Under the pieces are notes generated by a model. That model did no database searches. It was not told the origin of the DNA and saw only the letters and a list, made by a program, of their open reading frames with translations. A program made the position numbers and the translations under genes. DNA of 64,000 bases from positions 434,001 through 498,000 of the forward strand of contig NZ_JAPDGS010000002.1 of the NCBI RefSeq assembly GCF_025950525.1, written 5' to 3'. Below are positions 59,960 through 64,000 of this stretch, in pieces; positions within the stretch are counted from its first letter, which is position 1; every line of letters starts with the position of its first letter. The DNA comes from Stagnihabitans lacustris. Its GTDB lineage: Bacteria; Pseudomonadota; Alphaproteobacteria; Rhodobacterales; Rhodobacteraceae.

Positions 59960-61960
59960 ATGAACGCGCTGCTGACCGAATGGACGAGTGACTTTGGCCT
60001 GCCGCCCTATGGCGGGTTCTCGGATGAGGACTTCGGCCCGGCCTTTGCGGCGGCGCTGGATCAGGCGCGGGCGGCGGTGACGGCGATTGCCGAGGACACG
60101 CGCGCCCCCAGCTTTGAGACCGTCATCGAGGCGCTGGAGATGTCGGAAGAGAGCCTTAGCCGGGTGTGCGGGGTGTTTTACAACCTGGTCGGCGCGGATT
60201 CCAATGACGCGCGTGAGGCTTTGCAGTCCGTGATGGCGCCGAAGCTGTCGGATTATTCCTCCTGGGTGTCGAACAACAAGGCGCTGTTTGCCAAGATCGA
60301 GGCGGTCTGGCAGGGGCGCGGGGCTTTGACGGGCGAACGCCTGCGGGTGCTGGAGCTGTATCGCCGGATGTTCGTGCGGTCGGGGGCCTTGTTGGAGGGC
60401 GATCAGGCCGCGCGGCTGACCGAGGTCAAGGCGCGGCTGGCGGTTCTGGGGACAAGGTTCAGCCAGAATGTGCTGGCCGACGAACGCGCCTGGAAGTTGG
60501 AGCTGACCGAGGCCGACCTGGACGGCCTGCCGGATTTCGTCGTGGCGACGGCGCGGGCTGCGGGCGGCAATGGTGCGCCCTGTGTCACGCTGAACCGGTC
60601 GCTGATCGTGCCCTTCCTGCAGTTCTCGCCGCGTCGTGACCTGCGGGCGACGGCCTATGCCGCCTGGGTGGCGCGCGGCGCGAATGGGGGCGAGACCGAC
60701 AACCGTGCCCTTGCCGCCGAGACTCTGGCGCTGCGCCACGAACGGGCGGCGCTGCTGGGCTATGCCAGCTTTGCCGATTACAAGCTGGAGCCCGAGATGG
60801 CCAAGACGCCCTCTGCGGTGCGCGACCTGCTTGCGCGGGTCTGGGCGCCCGCGCGGGTCAAGGCGCTGGCCGATGCCGCCGTGCTGGAGGCGATGCTTCA
60901 CGCCGACGGCATCGCAGGTCCGCTGGAGCCCTGGGACTGGCGCTATTATTCGGAACAGCGGCGCCGCGCGGAACATGACCTGGATGAGGCGGCCTTGAAG
61001 CCCTATCTGGGGTTGGAGGCGATGCTGGCGGCCATGTTCGGCTGTGCCACCAAGCTGTTCGGGCTGGAGTTCCGCCCGCTGTCGGTGCCTTTGTATCACC
61101 CAGATTGCCGGGCCTGGGAGGTGACGCGCAAAGGCGCCCATGTCGCGGTCTTTATCGGGGACTACTTTGCGCGGGGCTCCAAACGCTCGGGCGCCTGGTG
61201 TTCGGACATCCGTCCGCAGCGCAAGTTGGGCGGGGATCAGCGGCCCATCGTGGTGAACGTCTGCAACTTTGCCAAGGGCGAGCCCTGCCTTCTGTCCTAT
61301 GACGATGCCCGCACCCTGTTCCACGAATTCGGCCATGCTTTGCATCAGATGCTGTCGGATGTGACCTATGGCTTCATCAGCGGGACGAATGTGGCGCGGG
61401 ATTTCGTCGAACTGCCCTCGCAGCTTTATGAACATTGGTTGGAAGTGCCTGAAGTGTTGCAGGAATATGCCCGCCACTGGCAGACCGGCGAACCGATGCC
61501 CGCCGATATGCTGCAGCGGCTTTTGGCGGCGGGGACCTATGATCAGGCCTTTGCCACGGTGGAATTCGTGGCCAGCGCCATGGTCGACCTGGCCTTCCAC
61601 GAGGCCGCGCCGCCCGCCGATATCATGGCGCGGCAGGATCAGATCCTGGCCGATATGGGGATGCCCCAGGCCATCCGGATGCGCCACGCCACGCCGCATT
61701 TCGCCCATGTGTTCAGCGGCGACGGCTATAGCTCGGGCTATTATAGCTATATGTGGTCCGAGGTCATGGACGCCGACGCCTTCGCGGCCTTCACCGAGGC
61801 CGGCAGCGCCTTTGACCCGGACACCGCCGCGCGGCTGGAGAAGTTCATCCTGTCGGCCGGAGGGTCCCAAGAGGCCGACGCCGCCTATGTCGCCTTCCGC
61901 GGCAAGATGCCGGGGGTCGAGCCCTTGTTGAAAGGGCGCGGGTTGTTGGAACCGGTGTGA
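59960..61960 (+). CDS. dcp: M3 family metallopeptidase (peptidyl-dipeptidase Dcp-like)
   Basis: A 666-residue cytosolic zinc peptidase. HEFGHALHQ (HEFGH 455-459) with the downstream Glu in ARDFVELPSQLYEHW, and YSSGYYSYMWSEVMDADAF at the C-terminal end. Dcp and oligopeptidase A share this fold; the length and C-terminal block favour Dcp. The start MNALLTEWTS (59960) is used rather than the ATG at 59945, which lies in the box. Confidence 0.93.
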   Translation: MNALLTEWTSDFGLPPYGGFSDEDFGPAFAAALDQARAAVTAIAEDTRAPSFETVIEALEMSEESLSRVCGVFYNLVGADSNDAREALQSVMAPKLSDYSSWVSNNKALFAKIEAVWQGRGALTGERLRVLELYRRMFVRSGALLEGDQAARLTEVKARLAVLGTRFSQNVLADERAWKLELTEADLDGLPDFVVATARAAGGNGAPCVTLNRSLIVPFLQFSPRRDLRATAYAAWVARGANGGETDNRALAAETLALRHERAALLGYASFADYKLEPEMAKTPSAVRDLLARVWAPARVKALADAAVLEAMLHADGIAGPLEPWDWRYYSEQRRRAEHDLDEAALKPYLGLEAMLAAMFGCATKLFGLEFRPLSVPLYHPDCRAWEVTRKGAHVAVFIGDYFARGSKRSGAWCSDIRPQRKLGGDQRPIVVNVCNFAKGEPCLLSYDDARTLFHEFGHALHQMLSDVTYGFISGTNVARDFVELPSQLYEHWLEVPEVLQEYARHWQTGEPMPADMLQRLLAAGTYDQAFATVEFVASAMVDLAFHEAAPPADIMARQDQILADMGMPQAIRMRHATPHFAHVFSGDGYSSGYYSYMWSEVMDADAFAAFTEAGSAFDPDTAARLEKFILSAGGSQEADAAYVAFRGKMPGVEPLLKGRGLLEPV

Positions 61961-61975
61961 GGGAGGCCCCGGGGC

Positions 61976-62674
61976 CTATCTTTGGCGGATGCGGGACAAC
62001 AGCGCCTGCCATCCGCCTTTGACCACCACAAAGCTCAGCGCAAAGCCCACGGCAAAACCCGCGGCGTCGGCGACCCAGATCCAGCCCTCGGACTGGTCCA
62101 ATCCGCCTGCGACCAGGGCCACGACGCCAAAGGCCACCCGCACGCCCAGCAAAAAGCCGATCAGCCGGAAGGCATGGGTCTGCGTCCCGGTCAGCCGCCC
62201 GCGCATCCATTGCACCCAGGTGAAGGCGCCGATCAGCCCGTAATTCGCAGGCCATCCCCCGGTCAGCGCGGCTTGCGTCCAGGGCACCGCGGTATAGGCC
62301 ACGGCCCCCAGCGCGGCCGAGGCGAGGAAGATCACCGCCACCGCCCACCACCGAAAGACCTCGCCGGTGAACTTGGCCAAGGCCAGCAGGATCACCACGG
62401 AAAACAGCGCCCCCGTCAGGTCGCTGTTGACGAAGACATGGGTAAAGGGCCGCCACAGCCCATCGGCCGGAAACTGCCCCAGCACCAGCATTTGCCGCAG
62501 ATACTCTGGCGAAAAGGCAAGCATCTGGATCGCCTCGGACCGCCAGCCGATGGCGCCGGGCCCGCCCACCAGCCCGTTTTCGCCCGCCGAAATCACGATC
62601 TCTAGTGCGATCATCGGCAGGGCCAGGACCCAGGCAATCGCGGGCAAAGGGTTAAGCGGCGTATTCTGATCCAT
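61976..62674 (-). CDS. Rhomboid-family membrane protein, catalytic residues missing
   Basis: A 232-residue protein with six or more helices, including LWRPFTHVFVNSD typical of rhomboids. The catalytic GxSG strand-loop reads GGWPANYGLIGA (W141 where Ser is expected), and the His helix reads VADAAGFAVG (D203 where His is expected). So this is probably a proteolytically inactive (iRhom/Derlin-like) form, if the alignment is right. Convergent with dcp. Confidence 0.75.
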   Translation of the reverse strand: MDQNTPLNPLPAIAWVLALPMIALEIVISAGENGLVGGPGAIGWRSEAIQMLAFSPEYLRQMLVLGQFPADGLWRPFTHVFVNSDLTGALFSVVILLALAKFTGEVFRWWAVAVIFLASAALGAVAYTAVPWTQAALTGGWPANYGLIGAFTWVQWMRGRLTGTQTHAFRLIGFLLGVRVAFGVVALVAGGLDQSEGWIWVADAAGFAVGFALSFVVVKGGWQALLSRIRQR

Positions 62675-62748
62675 CTGGGGCTTTCGTTTGACCTATTGCG
62701 TCCCCTTGGATAAGCCCTTGGACCTGAACTTTCCAGATGGAGCCTAAA

Positions 62749-63789
62749 ATGACCGAGCCGGTCCAAACGCCTCAGTCCCGTTTCAAACCCCGGATCTTCT
62801 CGGGCATCCAGCCTTCGGGCGGGTTGACCCTTGGGAATTATCTCGGCGCGCTGAAGCGGTTCGTCGAAAAGCAGGATGAGGGGATCGAGACGATCTATTG
62901 CCTTGTCGACATGCACGCAATCACCGTCTGGCAAGACCCGGAAAAGCTGCGCCAGCAGACCCGTGAGGGGGCCGCGGCCTTTATCGCGGCGGGCATTGAT
63001 CCGGCGCGGTCGATCCTGTTCAACCAAAGCCAAGTGACGGCCCATGCCGAATTGGGCTGGATTTTCAACTGCATCGCCCGGATGGGCTGGATGAGCCGGA
63101 TGACCCAGTTCAAGGACAAGGCGGGCAAGAACAGCGAAAACGTGTCGCTGGGGCTGTTCGCCTATCCCTCGCTGATGGCCGCCGATATCCTGGCCTATCA
63201 CGCGACCATGGTGCCGGTGGGCGACGACCAAAAGCAGCATCTGGAACTGGCCCGCGACATCGCGATCAAGTTCAACAACGACTACAAGGTGGATTTCTTC
63301 CCGGTGGTTGACCCCTTGATCGAGGGCGCGGCCACCCGTGTCATGAGCTTGCGGGATGGGACGAAAAAGATGTCGAAGTCCGATCCTTCGGACCAGTCGC
63401 GCATCAACCTGACCGATGATGCCGATGCGATTTCGGCCAAGATCCGCAAGGCCAAGACCGATGCCGAGCCCCTTCCCGACACGCTGGAGGGTCTGAAAGA
63501 CCGCCCCGAGGCGCGCAACCTGGTCAATATCTATGCCGCTTTGGCCGATATGACCCCACAGGCGGTGGTGGCGGAATATGCCGGCGCCCAATTCGGCACC
63601 TTCAAGCCGCGTTTGGCCGAGCTTTCGGTGGCCAAGCTGGCGCCGATCACGACCGAGATGAACCGGCTGATGAAGGACCCCGCCGAGATCGACCGCATCC
63701 TGGGTGCGGGCGCCGACCGCGCCGACGCCATCGCGCGGCCGATCCTGAACCAGGTCAAGGACATCGTCGGCATGATCCGCTCACGGTGA
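62749..63789 (+). CDS. trpS: Tryptophanyl-tRNA synthetase
   Basis: A 346-residue class I enzyme. HIGH-type [14 protein letters not shown] near 22-35, [10 protein letters not shown], the KMSKS motif [12 protein letters not shown] near 203-214. Start ATG 62749 has GGAG at normal spacing; an ATG at 62737 overlaps that site. Divergent from the rhomboid gene with about 75 bases between. Confidence 0.97.
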   Translation: MTEPVQTPQSRFKPRIFSGIQPSGGLTLGNYLGALKRFVEKQDEGIETIYCLVDMHAITVWQDPEKLRQQTREGAAAFIAAGIDPARSILFNQSQVTAHAELGWIFNCIARMGWMSRMTQFKDKAGKNSENVSLGLFAYPSLMAADILAYHATMVPVGDDQKQHLELARDIAIKFNNDYKVDFFPVVDPLIEGAATRVMSLRDGTKKMSKSDPSDQSRINLTDDADAISAKIRKAKTDAEPLPDTLEGLKDRPEARNLVNIYAALADMTPQAVVAEYAGAQFGTFKPRLAELSVAKLAPITTEMNRLMKDPAEIDRILGAGADRADAIARPILNQVKDIVGMIRSR

Positions 63790-64000
63790 CTTATCCCCAG
63801 AAAAGGGCTGCGGCGTCACGGAATCGATTCAACGGGCGGGCAGGTTGAAGGCACCCTGACCCTTCCGCCGTCCCCTCGGCCGGGTCCTTGTCGGGCTCTC
63901 GCCCCCGGTCGCTTGGCCGGGGGTCTTTTTTGGCGCGGTATCTGGACCAAATTGAAAGCCGCTTGCCGCTTGGACGCCCATCGGCGATAACAGCCCCGAA
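63790..64000. other. Region after trpS with a strong terminator
   Basis: No protein gene. A short palindrome GAATCGATTC (63822-63831) occurs ~30 bases after the trpS stop. The intrinsic terminator at 63902-63931 is 110 bases from the stop, leaving room for an sRNA, though none was recognised. A diverged box-like word (GGTATCTGGACCAAATTGAAAG) lies at 63937-63958. The window ends without a further start. Confidence 0.5.
63902..63931 (+). terminator. Rho-independent terminator
   Basis: CCCCCGG-TCGCTTG-GCCGGGGG stem-loop followed by TCTTTTTT: the clearest classical terminator in the window. It ends either the trpS transcript or a small RNA starting after trpS. Confidence 0.88.

Noticed and set aside
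59819-61870. 683-codon minus-strand open frame opposite the M3 peptidase
   Set aside because: Shadow of a well-conserved gene; no recognisable domain.

Overview
The window is about 64 kb of high-GC chromosome, dense with genes. The gene families and neighbourhoods point to an alphaproteobacterium of the Rhodobacteraceae/Paracoccaceae type. The supporting items are a glycine-cleavage gcvTHP operon under a tandem glycine riboswitch, a cobU/rpoH-type sigma/coaBC/dut/moeB block, a MerR-MerR-acyl-CoA dehydrogenase-GST-thiolase-FadJ locus, and a recurrent intergenic box (TATTTGGRTCAGTATGAAAG). No rRNA, tRNA, CRISPR array, prophage or plasmid origin was seen. Most of the window is core metabolism, with one clear accessory patch at 22.2-23.9 kb.

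Layout. 1-3.2 kb: 3' end of trpB with its terminator, then nadE and two small membrane genes on the minus strand. 3.4-8.5 kb: a secreted 19-repeat MORN protein, pfkB with a secreted partner, a mini-zincin and a glutamyl-tRNA synthetase. 8.7-13.4 kb: gcvT-gcvH-gcvP and the riboswitch. 13.6-16.7 kb: azlCD followed by a two-component system. 16.7-18.0 kb: repeat-rich DNA with a run of 30 G and a tiny secreted protein, then creatinase, a DMT transporter and FadH-like dienoyl-CoA reductase. 22.2-23.9 kb: a REP-associated tyrosine transposase with its GTAG-headed REP palindromes, and an AT-rich SLATT-like two-TM effector gene bracketed by the same palindromes. 23.9-33.4 kb: lepA, small redox and copper-handling proteins, YbjN, proC, csaA, a hydroxyacid dehydrogenase, a sulfotransferase and a Hint protein. 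33.4-44.3 kb: fatty-acid oxidation genes (fadJ, thiolase, acyl-CoA dehydrogenase, two MerR regulators, two hotdog thioesterases), with a tightly overlapping cassette of three NTF2-like and two cupin proteins between thiolase and fadJ. 44.3-51.5 kb: a TIGR02186/TauE pair, then purine nucleoside phosphorylase and a BMP-type nucleoside ABC transporter. 51.7-64 kb: a GST-TRASH fusion, cobU, rpoH, coaBC, dut, moeB, a 42-bp hairpin repeat array, a DODA-type dioxygenase, an amino-acid ABC transporter without ATPase, an M3 peptidase, a catalytically degenerate rhomboid and trpS.

How the genes work together. The fad locus couples beta-oxidation enzymes to MerR regulators that share an operator-like palindrome. 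The nucleoside transporter is coupled to the phosphorylase that cleaves its probable substrate. The RAYT, the REPs and the SLATT gene form the only patch that looks mobile.

The items most worth a second look are: (i) the dispersed box, whose inverted pairs keep complementarity while changing sequence; (ii) the NTF2/cupin cassette; (iii) the REP-bracketed SLATT gene; (iv) the palindromic in-frame duplication inside gcvP; and (v) the 42-bp hairpin array. All functional statements come from reading the sequence and remembered family features; no search or computation was run.
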